Source: Pelomonas cellulosilytica (GTDB lineage Bacteria > Pseudomonadota > Gammaproteobacteria > Burkholderiales > Burkholderiaceae_C). Taken from it: 64,000 bases of DNA. How positions within the stretch are numbered: the stretch's first letter is position 1; each line of letters begins with the position of its first letter. The position numbers and the translations under genes were made by a program. Where the stretch lies: contig NZ_JAJTWU010000005.1 of assembly GCF_021353265.1 (NCBI RefSeq), positions 186,001 through 250,000 on the forward strand, given 5' to 3'. The notes under the pieces are model-generated. The model ran no database searches and was not told where the DNA came from. It worked only from the letters and a program-made list of their open reading frames with translations. Of this stretch, positions 21,286-29,665 are shown piece after piece.

Positions 21286-23769
21286 ATGCACACCGACGCC
21301 GCCGAACAGCAAGCCGTGGCCCACGCTGCCACACCCGAGGCCCGCCGCCGCATCGAGGCCGCCTGCGACGCCGCCTGCCACGCCATCGCCCCGGCCTGGC
21401 CGCTGGACCGCGCCATCGCCGTCAACCCGCACTGGCAGCGCATCGGCCTGCCGCTGCGCCGCGTCGCCGCGCGCATGGCCCTGCTGGGCGGGCTGCAGGT
21501 CTTCCCGCCGCGCGAGCGCCAGCGCGAAACCTGGCAGGCCGGCCGCATCACGCCGCAAGACCTGGCCCTGGCGCTGCAGCGCCTATCTGCCGCGACCGGG
21601 CTCACCGAGGCCGACTGCATTGCTGCGCTCGACCGCACGCCGGGCCTCGCGCCGCTGCCGCTGCTCATCGACGTGCTCGACAACGACCCCGCACGCGACA
21701 ACCGGCTGACATGGCGCCAGGCCATCACGCACCAGGTCAGCCAGACCTGCGCCGCCTTCTTCGACACCGCGCAGGCCGACTGGCAGCCCGAGCGCGACGG
21801 CGGCCTCTACGCCTTCTGGCGCGACACGATCACGCACGACCATGGCATCGGCACGCTGATGGGCCTGCCGCAGCTGCAGCGCGGCCTGCCGGCGCTGCCC
21901 GCCACGCGCGAGGACGCCGAGGCGTGGGCGCTGCAGCACCTGGGCCTGCACGAAGACGCCTGGGCCGACTACCTCGAGGCCGTGCTGCTGACCGTCAACG
22001 GCTGGGCGTCCTGGTGCGCATACCGGGCTTGGCAGGCGCCGGCCGGTGCGCCCGAGACGCGTCATCTGCGCGACCTGCTGGCGATCCGGCTGGCCTGGGG
22101 CGCGCTGCTGCTCTACGTCAAGGACGACCTCGCCGCGCGCCAGGCCTTCGCTGCCTTGCAGGCTGCGTGGCGGCGTGCGCCGGATCGGCTGGCGAAGGCG
22201 GAGACCGCGCTGCTCGTCGACGAGGTCTGGCAGCTGGCGCTGGAGATCGGCTACCAGCGCCAGTTGGCCGCGCAACTGGCCCAGGCGCCGGGTTTCACGC
22301 CGGCTGAGCCCGAGGCGCAGGCGGTGTTCTGCATCGACGTGCGCAGCGAGCCGCTGCGCCGCGCGCTGGAGGCCACCGCGCCGACACTGCAGACGCTGGG
22401 CTTTGCCGGCTTCTTCGGCGTGCCGGCGGCCTACACGCCGCTGGGCACCACGGCGCGGCGCCCGCAGCTGCCCGGCCTGTTGCAACCGGTGGTCGAGGTG
22501 GTCGACCGCCTGCTGCCCGGCAACCCAGTTGCCCAGGCTGAGGCCGAGCGGGCCCGTCGCCAGCGCCTGGGCTGGGCGGAGCAGTGGGCCACCACCACTC
22601 GCTGGCCGGGCGCTGCGTTCTCCTTTGTCGAGTCGCTGGGCATGGGGTACCTCGGCAAGCTGGGCGGTTGGCTGAGGCCGGCCGAACGCGTGCGCGACGG
22701 CGGCGACCAGGCCGGCCTGCCTGCCCGGTACCGGCCCATGTGCCGACCGCAGCTGCTGGGGCTGTCGCTCGACGAGCGCGCGGCGCTCGCCGCCAAGGTG
22801 CTGCGTGCGCTGGGCCTGGCGCAAGGCGCGGCGCCGCTGGTCATGCTGGTGGGCCATGGCAGCCAGTCGGCCAACAACGCGCAGGCCGCGGCGCTGGACT
22901 GCGGCGCCTGCTGTGGCCAGACGGGCGAGGTCAACGCCCGCAGCCTGGCGCTGCTGCTCAACGACGCCGACGTGCGCGAGCGGCTGCCGGCGCTGGGCAT
23001 CACGCTGCCCGGGGGCACGCGCTTCGTCGCCGCGCTGCACAACACGACGACCGATGAGATCGAAGGCTTCGACGTCGACCTGCTGCCGCCCGAGACGCGC
23101 CAGCGGTGGCAGCAGTGGCAGCCAGTCTTCGCCGAAGCGGGCGACCGCGTGCGCCGCGAGCGGGCCGCGTCGCTGAGGCTGGACCCGCGTGCGCCCGCTG
23201 GCAAGCTGCTGGCCGCGCTGCGCCGCCGCGCCAACGACGGCGCGCAGACGCGGCCCGAGTGGGGCCTGGCCGGCAATGCCGCCTTCGTCATCGCGCCGCG
23301 CCGTCGCACCTGGGGCACCGTGCTGCAGGGCCGCGCCTTCCTGCACGACTACGACGCCGCCCACGACGCCGACGGCAGTCTGCTGGAACTGCTGATGACG
23401 GCGCCGATGCTGGTCACGCACTGGATCAACTGGCAGTACCACGCCTCCACCTGCGAGCCGGAGCGCCTGGGCAGTGGCAACAAGCTGCTGCACAACGTCG
23501 TCGGCGGCCACCTCGGCGTTTTCGAAGGCAATGGCGGCGACCTGCGCATCGGCCTGTCGCGACAGTCGCTGCACGACGGCGAGCGCTGGGTGCACGAGCC
23601 GCTGCGGCTGACCGTCGTCATCGACGCGCCGGAGGCAGCCATCGAGGCAGTCATCGCGAAGCACGCGGTGCTGCAGCAGCTGCTCAGCAACGGCTGGCTG
23701 CATCTGTGGCGGTTCGGCGAGGGCGCCCTGGCACGCCGCGACGACGGCCGCTGGACGGCGCTGGGCTAG
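21286..23769 (+). CDS. dabA: DabA, carbonic-anhydrase-like subunit of DAB pump (DUF2309/UPF0753)
   Basis: The 827-residue cytoplasmic protein of the DUF2309 family has a beta-carbonic-anhydrase-like site, intact here. Cys349 and Asp351 lie in FCIDVRSE, His524 in LVGHGSQSANN and Cys539 in ALDCGACCGQ, matching the zinc ligands and Asp described for Halothiobacillus DabA. The ATG at 21286 has a GGAG upstream and is preferred to a longer open frame. Together with DabB it hydrates CO2 vectorially, accumulating bicarbonate for carboxylases. The stop overlaps the stop of the convergent pqiC-like gene. Confidence 0.92.
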   Translation: MHTDAAEQQAVAHAATPEARRRIEAACDAACHAIAPAWPLDRAIAVNPHWQRIGLPLRRVAARMALLGGLQVFPPRERQRETWQAGRITPQDLALALQRLSAATGLTEADCIAALDRTPGLAPLPLLIDVLDNDPARDNRLTWRQAITHQVSQTCAAFFDTAQADWQPERDGGLYAFWRDTITHDHGIGTLMGLPQLQRGLPALPATREDAEAWALQHLGLHEDAWADYLEAVLLTVNGWASWCAYRAWQAPAGAPETRHLRDLLAIRLAWGALLLYVKDDLAARQAFAALQAAWRRAPDRLAKAETALLVDEVWQLALEIGYQRQLAAQLAQAPGFTPAEPEAQAVFCIDVRSEPLRRALEATAPTLQTLGFAGFFGVPAAYTPLGTTARRPQLPGLLQPVVEVVDRLLPGNPVAQAEAERARRQRLGWAEQWATTTRWPGAAFSFVESLGMGYLGKLGGWLRPAERVRDGGDQAGLPARYRPMCRPQLLGLSLDERAALAAKVLRALGLAQGAAPLVMLVGHGSQSANNAQAAALDCGACCGQTGEVNARSLALLLNDADVRERLPALGITLPGGTRFVAALHNTTTDEIEGFDVDLLPPETRQRWQQWQPVFAEAGDRVRRERAASLRLDPRAPAGKLLAALRRRANDGAQTRPEWGLAGNAAFVIAPRRRTWGTVLQGRAFLHDYDAAHDADGSLLELLMTAPMLVTHWINWQYHASTCEPERLGSGNKLLHNVVGGHLGVFEGNGGDLRIGLSRQSLHDGERWVHEPLRLTVVIDAPEAAIEAVIAKHAVLQQLLSNGWLHLWRFGEGALARRDDGRWTALG

Positions 23770-24389
23770 GAGCCGGCCACGATGCGCGCGGCGAGCGCGA
23801 CGATGCTGCGCCGGTAGGCGTCGGCCAGCGAATCGGCGTCGGCCGCGCAGCGCTGCGCGATGTCGGCGTTGCCCGCGGGTGGGAGCGCCGTGCCGGCCGG
23901 CGCCTGCAGCGGGGCCCAATGCCAGCGGGCGCGCAGCGTGAGCACCAGGCCGCTGCCGTCGGGCCGGGCCAGCCATTCGTCCACGCGCACGTTCAGCCGG
24001 AGCGATTCCACGTCCCGGTCCGCCGCGCCGCCGAGCCAGACGGCATACGGCGCGCGCAGCCGGCCCAGGTCCTCGGCCAGCAGCCGTGGCAGTGCGTCGC
24101 GCAGCGGCTCGGCCCAGCGCGCCTCGGGCCAGGGGCGCAGGCCGGCGCTGCCTTCGGCCACCAGCAGTTCGTCGCGGTCCAGCAGCTCCGGCAGCGCGAC
24201 CTGCGGGCTCAACACCCAGGCGCGGTCGTCCTGGCCCGGCCGGGCATCGGCCGGCAGCGGCGGCGTGCCGGTCAGGCCGAAGAGGCGGCGTGGCGGCGTT
24301 TCACGCGTCGCGCAGCCGGCGAGGGACGCAGCGGCCAGCAGCAGCAGGCGGCGGCGGGGCAGCGCGGCCCATGGGGTGAGGGGCGTCAT
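23766..24389 (-). CDS. PqiC/YmbA-like ABC-type transport auxiliary lipoprotein
   Basis: The 207-residue lipoprotein has a signal (RRRLLLLAAASLAGC) and the PqiC/DUF330 pattern: LPELLDRDELLV, then RWAEPLRDALPRLLAEDLGRL and VRVDEWLARPDGSGLVLTLRARW. In the Pqi and related systems this outer-membrane lipoprotein partners an MCE protein that bridges the periplasm for lipid transport. It is the last of four overlapping genes (permease, ATPase, MCE protein, this lipoprotein), and its start overlaps the MCE stop by 4 nt. Confidence 0.85.
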   Translation of the reverse strand: MTPLTPWAALPRRRLLLLAAASLAGCATRETPPRRLFGLTGTPPLPADARPGQDDRAWVLSPQVALPELLDRDELLVAEGSAGLRPWPEARWAEPLRDALPRLLAEDLGRLRAPYAVWLGGAADRDVESLRLNVRVDEWLARPDGSGLVLTLRARWHWAPLQAPAGTALPPAGNADIAQRCAADADSLADAYRRSIVALAARIVAGS

Positions 24390-25423
24390 CGGCGGGACTC
24401 CGGCAGCGGCGCATCGGGCTTGCGGCCGCGCAGCAGCGCCTCGGGCTGCGCGTCCAGCGTGTCGGCCAGACGCCGCAGTGCGCGGGCGGCCTGTGACAGG
24501 TCCTGCAACGTGCGATCGGTCTGCTGCAGCAGCGGACCGTCGCGATCGGCCGCTTCGCGCAGCGAGCTGCTGGCGCGCTGCAGCTCCGCCAGCGTGCGTT
24601 GCACGTCCGGCACCAACGGGCCGTCCGGGTCGAGCAGCCGGCCGGCGCGGTCGGCGCTGCTTCCCAGTTTGTCGGCTGCGCCCGACACGCGCTCGCCCGC
24701 CCGGTCCACGCTGGACATCGCACGCTCGGCGCCGCGCGTCAGCGGCGCGGCGCGGCGCTCCAGCTGCGCTGCCAACGCGCGGGCATGGGCGGCGGTGGCG
24801 GCGAAATCCCTCAGCCCCTGCTTCAGCTCTGGGGCCGCCACCAGCGAGCGCGTCGAGTTCGCGATCTGGCTCAGGTCATCGAGGACCTTGCGCAGGTCCA
24901 CGCTCTCCAGCTGGTTCTTCAGCGCCTGGAAGGCCGTCGCGCTCGTCGGAATCTCGGTGGCGTCGCCATGCTCGCCGCCGTGCACGATACCGGGCGGCTT
25001 GCTGCGGAAGTCGAGATCCACATACAGCTGTCCGGTCAGCAGGCTCTGCGTGCCGAGCTGCGCGGTCAGGCCGCGCTTGATGAGCACCGGCAGTGCATGG
25101 CCGATGTCGTCGTGCGAGAAGCGGCCCTCCAGCCCGCGCACCGCGTCGTCGTCCAGTTGGGCCATCACGGGGATGGCGAACGTGTCGGTCTTGGTTTCGT
25201 AGCGCACGCTGATGTCCGTCACGCTGCCCACGCGCACGCCTCGGAAGACGACCGGCGCGCCCTTCTGCAGGCCGAACACCGAGCCCGAGAAGAACATGAC
25301 GACCTTCTGCGGCTGGTCGAACCAGTGCCGGCCCGGCAGCGCGATGAGGGCCGTGGCGAGCGCGGCGATGCCGGCCACGACGAAGGCGCCGATGGCGAAC
25401 GGGTTGGCGCGGCGTCGCTTCAT
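24386..25423 (-). CDS. MCE/MlaD-family lipid-binding protein
   Basis: The 345-residue protein has one N-terminal membrane helix (FAIGAFVVAGIAALATALIAL) and a single MCE domain (VVMFFSGSVFGLQKGAPVVFRGVRVGSVTDI). A long alpha-helical C-terminal region with heptad-like Leu/Ala repeats follows, ending in a charged tail. MCE proteins form hexameric rings or tubes that carry phospholipids between membranes. The ATG at 25423 overlaps the stop of the ATPase gene (ATGA). The helical tail is longer than in E. coli MlaD and nearer to the PqiB/LetB-like or soluble-export type. Confidence 0.88.
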   Translation of the reverse strand: MKRRRANPFAIGAFVVAGIAALATALIALPGRHWFDQPQKVVMFFSGSVFGLQKGAPVVFRGVRVGSVTDISVRYETKTDTFAIPVMAQLDDDAVRGLEGRFSHDDIGHALPVLIKRGLTAQLGTQSLLTGQLYVDLDFRSKPPGIVHGGEHGDATEIPTSATAFQALKNQLESVDLRKVLDDLSQIANSTRSLVAAPELKQGLRDFAATAAHARALAAQLERRAAPLTRGAERAMSSVDRAGERVSGAADKLGSSADRAGRLLDPDGPLVPDVQRTLAELQRASSSLREAADRDGPLLQQTDRTLQDLSQAARALRRLADTLDAQPEALLRGRKPDAPLPESRR

Positions 25424-26190
25424 GCGGCCTGCCGGCGGTCGAGCCCGCCGCGGGTCAGGAACTCGCTCACGGCCTCGGGCCCGTGGTCGCGCAGCTCGGC
25501 GGGCGGGCCGAGCGCCGTCGCGGTGTGTGCCTCGACGTCGAGGAACAGCAGCCGGTCGGCCACGGCGAACAGGCTGTCCAGCTCGTGCGTGACGAGCACG
25601 ATGGCGGTGCCGAGGTCCGTCTTCAGACGCTGGATGAGGTCGTCCAGCCGCGCGGAGGTCAGCGGGTCCAGGCCCGCGGAGGGCTCGTCCAGGCACAGCA
25701 GCGGCGGGTCCAGGACCAGCGCGCGGGCGATGGCCGCGCGCTTTCTCATGCCACCGGACAGCGAGGCCGGCTCGGCGTCGAAGGTCGCGGCGTCAGGGAG
25801 CCCAGCCAGCGCCAGCTTGAAGCGCGCCTGCCGCTCCCGCGCGACCTCGCCGAGGTCGGTGTGCAGCTCCAGCGGAAGCATGACGTTCTCGCCGACCGTC
25901 ATGCTGCTCCACAGCGCTCCGGCCTGGAAGGCCACGCCGATCTCGCGCCGCGGCGGGTCGTCGCCATGCACATCGCGCTCGCGGCCGCCGGCCACCCAGG
26001 TCACGCGGCCCTGCCGCGGCGTCTGCAGACCGATCATGTGGCGCAGCAGCGTGCTCTTGCCGCAGCCGCTGGCGCCGCAGATGGCCAGCACCTCGCCGGC
26101 CCGCACATCGAACGTCAGGCCATGCTGCAGCTCGCGGCCACCGGCGTGCAGGCTGAGGTCGTCGACGCGCATGAGCACCTCACCAGCCAT
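25420..26190 (-). CDS. MlaF-like ABC ATPase
   Basis: The 256-residue ABC ATP-binding subunit contains Walker A GASGCGKSTLLRHM, a Q-loop, signature LSGGMRKRAAIARAL, Walker B PLLCLDEPSAGLDPL and the H-loop VLVTHELDSL. The LSGGMRKR signature is typical of MlaF/Ttg2A lipid transporters. It overlaps the upstream permease gene and downstream MCE gene by 4 nt each, giving a tightly coupled operon that drives lipid movement across the envelope. Confidence 0.93.
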   Translation of the reverse strand: MAGEVLMRVDDLSLHAGGRELQHGLTFDVRAGEVLAICGASGCGKSTLLRHMIGLQTPRQGRVTWVAGGRERDVHGDDPPRREIGVAFQAGALWSSMTVGENVMLPLELHTDLGEVARERQARFKLALAGLPDAATFDAEPASLSGGMRKRAAIARALVLDPPLLCLDEPSAGLDPLTSARLDDLIQRLKTDLGTAIVLVTHELDSLFAVADRLLFLDVEAHTATALGPPAELRDHGPEAVSEFLTRGGLDRRQAA

Positions 26191-27341
26191 CAGATGTCCA
26201 GCCTCTGAAAAATGACTGTGAGCGTTGACGCCGCGACGACCATCCAGACGATGGCCTGCACGACGGCGGCCGTCGTCGCCTCGCCCACGGCCTGCGCGCT
26301 GCGGCCGGCGTTCAGCCCCTGCCGGCAGCCGGCCAGCGCGACGAGCACCGCGTAGACGCTGCCTTTCAGCAGGCCAACGAACAGGTCGGCGCCGGTCAGC
26401 GATTCGCGCGTCGTCGCAACGTAGGCGGCGGCCGGCACGTCATACAGGCCGACCGCGATGACGCCGCCCACCGCCAGCCCAGCGACACCGGCGCACAGCG
26501 TCAGCAGCGGCCCGGTGACGAGCAGCGCCAGCATGCGGGGCAGCACGAGGTGCTCCACCGGGTCGACACCCAGCGTCGTCAACGCGTCGATCTCCTCGCC
26601 GGCGCGCATGCTGCCGATCTGCGCCGCGAACGCCGCGCCCACGCGGCCCGCAAGCACAATGCCTACGACCAGCGCGGCGATCTCGCGCACGACGCCGATG
26701 GTCACAAGATTCGCGATGAAGCTCTGCGCGCCGAAGCGCTGCAGCTGCTGCGCGCCCATGTAGGCCACGATCAGGCCGACGAGGCTGCTGACCAGCAGCA
26801 CGATGGGCAGGCTGCGCGGCCCCGTCTGCTCGATCTGCCACAGCCAGTCGCTGCGCCGCATCGCCGTGCGGCCGCGGGCCAGCCGGCCCAGCGCGACGAG
26901 CAGGTCGCCCACGAACGCGAGCGTCGTGTGCCAGGGCGGCTCGGCGACAGCGGCCGTCTCGTCCGCCTTGGGAGCCGAGCCCCCATCCGGCGCCGGCAAG
27001 CTCAGCTGCAGCAGCGGCTGCAGGCCGCGCGGCAGGCCGCCCAGGTCCAGCGCGACGCCCTGGCGCGCCAGCGGTGCCAGCGCCTGCCACAGCAGCGCCG
27101 CCAGCGGCGGTTCCCAATGCGTCATGGCCGACGTGTCGAACGACACCCTCGTGCCCGCGTCGGCCGTCAACCCCGGAGGGGCCGCCGGCAACGTGGCGCC
27201 GTCGTCTCCCCAGCGGCCGGCCAGCACCAGCCGCCACTGCGGCCCCTCGCCCTCCCATCGGGCCTGGCCCGCGGCCTGGCGCGCGCGCTCGGCATCGGGC
27301 ACGGCGAGCATCGGCGGCAGGGCGGGTTGAGCGGTCGACAT
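26190..27341 (-). CDS. MlaE-like ABC permease with N-terminal STAS-like domain
   Basis: Lipid ABC permease. The C-terminal half is the MlaE family: GPRSLPIVLLVSSLVGLIVAYMGAQQL, then EIAALVVGIVLAGRVGAAFAAQIGSMRAGEEIDALTTLGVDPVEHLVLPRMLAL. The N-terminal roughly 130 residues form a soluble STAS-like domain (VSFDTSAMTHWEPPLAALLWQAL), a fusion seen in a subset of these permeases that lack a separate MlaB. The start is taken as ATG 27341. A GTG at 27368 extends it by 9 residues and cannot be excluded. First gene of the operon. Confidence 0.9.
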   Translation of the reverse strand: MSTAQPALPPMLAVPDAERARQAAGQARWEGEGPQWRLVLAGRWGDDGATLPAAPPGLTADAGTRVSFDTSAMTHWEPPLAALLWQALAPLARQGVALDLGGLPRGLQPLLQLSLPAPDGGSAPKADETAAVAEPPWHTTLAFVGDLLVALGRLARGRTAMRRSDWLWQIEQTGPRSLPIVLLVSSLVGLIVAYMGAQQLQRFGAQSFIANLVTIGVVREIAALVVGIVLAGRVGAAFAAQIGSMRAGEEIDALTTLGVDPVEHLVLPRMLALLVTGPLLTLCAGVAGLAVGGVIAVGLYDVPAAAYVATTRESLTGADLFVGLLKGSVYAVLVALAGCRQGLNAGRSAQAVGEATTAAVVQAIVWMVVAASTLTVIFQRLDI

Positions 27342-27518
27342 GGCAGCGCGATGCTCGGCCGCCGTCACGTCTCACAGCCCCGGACGCGGACGACGGCGCC
27401 TGTAGGACGGCGCCTTGCGCCTGCGCTGTCGGCGGCGGCCGACGAGTCGACCCACCCATGGACGATGCCCTGCGGCGACGCCGGCGCGCACAGTTGGTGC
27501 CTCTTACAGGAGCCCTTC

Positions 27519-27785
27519 ATGACCCCCAAGCAGGACCAGCCCCGCACGCCCGGCGATGCGTCACGCCCGCAAGGCCCGTCGTTGCCGCACGACCGGGACC
27601 AGCAGGCCGCGTCGACCGAAGCCAAGCCCAACCCGCACATCGACCGCGCCGCGCGTGACCTGGCGCAAGGCCAGGTGGACACCGACCTGCGCGCCACGCC
27701 AGGGCTGGACGCCGAACGGCGCGGCGACCTGGTGAAGGGCGGCGAACGGGCCGCCAGCGACCGCAAGCCGTCGTCGCAGCGCTGA
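27519..27785 (+). CDS. Small hydrophilic hypothetical protein
   Basis: The 88-residue protein is very polar (Asp, Arg, Gln, Pro), with no hydrophobic segment and no recognised family. A good AGGAG ribosome-binding site (27508-27512) sits 6-7 nt before the ATG, which supports a real gene. Segments such as HIDRAARDLAQGQVDTDLRATPGLDAERR suggest a mostly disordered or loosely helical cytosolic protein. It is divergent from the mla-like operon. Confidence 0.6.
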   Translation: MTPKQDQPRTPGDASRPQGPSLPHDRDQQAASTEAKPNPHIDRAARDLAQGQVDTDLRATPGLDAERRGDLVKGGERAASDRKPSSQR

Positions 27786-27858
27786 GCCCTGGGGCGAATG
27801 GCGGGCCGGAGGTGGCCAATGGCGCCGGGCGCTGCCGCCGGCGGGCTAACCTCCCGCC

Positions 27859-28926
27859 ATGTCAATCCTGCCGCCTCGTTGGCGCCTACCGTATGTCGCG
27901 CTGCTGACCGTCGTCGGCCTGCTGCTGAGCGTCTCGGCGCTGCAGGCCTACCGACTCTCGGGAGGGCGACATGCGTGGGAGCCCTTCCTGTGGGAGTTCA
28001 GCTCGGTCTACGTCGTCGGCGCCCTGGGCCTGGGCGTGCACGCGCTGATGGGGCGGTTGCGCGGACAAGCCTGGCCGCACCAGCTGACGGTGCATGCCGT
28101 CGCTCTGCCGGTGTTCAGTGGCCTGCACATTGCTGGCATGTTCGGCCTGCGCCTGTTCGTCTACGGCCTGGTCGGACAGCCCTACCACCCGGACTCGCTG
28201 CCCACGCTGCTGCTCTATGAAGGTGGCAAGGACGCAGTCACCTACATCAGCTTCTGCCTCATCGCGCGCGGCGTGTGGATGGCCCACGCGGCGGCCGCGC
28301 GTGCGCAGGAGTTGGAGCGCGCGCGGCGCGAGCTGGCCGAGGTGCGGCTGGCGCGGCTGGCCGACCAGGTACAGCCGCACTTCCTGTTCAACACGCTGAA
28401 CCTGATCAGCGCGGTCATGTACGAGGACGTGCCGAGCGCCGACCGGCTGCTGTGCCAACTGGCCGACCTGCTGCGCCAGACGCTGGCCGCTCAGCAGCGC
28501 GCTGAGCACACGCTGCGCGAGGAGCTGGCGCTGGTGCAGCCCTTCCTCGCGCTGATGCAGGCACGCTTCGGACCGGAGCGGCTGGTCGTCCACCTCATGG
28601 CCGACACGGCTGCCCAGGATTGCCGGCTGCCCGCGCTGCTGCTGCTGGCGCCGGTGGAGAACGCCATCAAGCACGACGTGGCGCGCCACCGCGGGCGCGT
28701 GACGGTCAGCGTGGCGGCTGAGCGCGACGGTGATCGACTGCGGCTGCGTGTGAGCAACCACGGCGGCATGCCGGTGCCGCAGACGCCGCCCGACCCCGAC
28801 GGCGGCCTGGGCCTGCGCAACCTGCGCGAGCGACTGGAAGCGCGCTACGGCGCCGCGGCGCGCGTCGACTTCGGGCCCGATGCGCAGGGCGTGACGCTGT
28901 GCGTGGAGTTGCCGTGCGCGTGCTGA
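27859..28926 (+). CDS. LytS/AlgZ-type sensor histidine kinase
   Basis: The 355-residue protein has four predicted transmembrane helices at the N terminus and a His_kinase domain with the phospho-accepting His174 in VQPHFLFNTLN. A C-terminal HATPase_c region follows (PVENAIKHDV N-box, GGLGLRNLRERL G-box). This class of kinase works with LytTR response regulators. The reading frame overlaps the downstream regulator start, so the two are translationally coupled. The signal is unknown. Confidence 0.92.
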   Translation: MSILPPRWRLPYVALLTVVGLLLSVSALQAYRLSGGRHAWEPFLWEFSSVYVVGALGLGVHALMGRLRGQAWPHQLTVHAVALPVFSGLHIAGMFGLRLFVYGLVGQPYHPDSLPTLLLYEGGKDAVTYISFCLIARGVWMAHAAAARAQELERARRELAEVRLARLADQVQPHFLFNTLNLISAVMYEDVPSADRLLCQLADLLRQTLAAQQRAEHTLREELALVQPFLALMQARFGPERLVVHLMADTAAQDCRLPALLLLAPVENAIKHDVARHRGRVTVSVAAERDGDRLRLRVSNHGGMPVPQTPPDPDGGLGLRNLRERLEARYGAAARVDFGPDAQGVTLCVELPCAC

Positions 28927-29606
28927 TCGTCGATGACGAACCGGGCGCGCGCGCCAAGCTGCGCCGGCTTCTCGCCGCTGAGGCCGACGTGGCGGAGCTG
29001 CTGGAGGCACCCGACGCACCGGCCGCGCTGGCGCTCGTCCGCCAGCAATCCGCGCCGCCGGACCTGGCCCTGCTGGACATCGAGATGCCCGGCGGCAATG
29101 GTGTGCAGCTGGCCGCCGCGTTGCGCGAGGCCGGCGTGCGAAGTGTCATCTTCTCCACGGCGCACGCCGAGCATGCGCTGCGCGCGTTCGAGCTGGCCGC
29201 ACTGGACTACCTGCTCAAGCCCTACACCGCCGAGCGCCTGGCCGACGCGCTGGCCCGCGTGCGCGAGCGCCTGGCCCGCCCCGTGCCACCCGTGGGCCAG
29301 TGGTGGGTGGAGGGCGAGCGGGTGCGGCTGGCCGACGTGCAGTGGATCTCGGCTGCCGACAACTACATCGAACTGCACCTGCCGCCACGCAGCCTGCTGG
29401 AACGTGCCACGCTGCGGGAGGCGCTGTCCCGCCCCGGCTGGGCCACCCGCTTCCTGCGCGTGCACCGCAGCCATGCGGTGAACCCGGGGCATGTGCAGCG
29501 CATCGAGCGCCTGGGCAGCGGCGAGGCGCTGCTGACGCTGACCTGTGGCGAGACGCTGCGCGCGTCGCGCGGCTACCGGGCTGCGCTGGCGTCACTCGCC
29601 CCGTAG
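28914..29606 (+). CDS. LytTR-family response regulator
   Basis: The 230-residue protein has a receiver domain (VRVLIVDDEPGARAKL, phospho-acceptor Asp55 in LLDIEMPGG, KPY) and a C-terminal LytTR DNA-binding domain (VQWISAADNYIELHL and FLRVHRSHAVNPGHV). The GTG at 28914 is chosen because GGAG lies 6 nt upstream and the receiver domain starts right after it. An earlier in-frame GTG exists at 28899. It overlaps the kinase gene. The target genes are unknown; the downstream acyltransferase is a candidate. Confidence 0.93.
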   Translation: MRVLIVDDEPGARAKLRRLLAAEADVAELLEAPDAPAALALVRQQSAPPDLALLDIEMPGGNGVQLAAALREAGVRSVIFSTAHAEHALRAFELAALDYLLKPYTAERLADALARVRERLARPVPPVGQWWVEGERVRLADVQWISAADNYIELHLPPRSLLERATLREALSRPGWATRFLRVHRSHAVNPGHVQRIERLGSGEALLTLTCGETLRASRGYRAALASLAP

Positions 29607-29665
29607 CGCCAGCGCTTCGCCCCGGCCCCCTCGCCCGCGTGGCCGCCGGCCGCGAAGCTGGCGCC

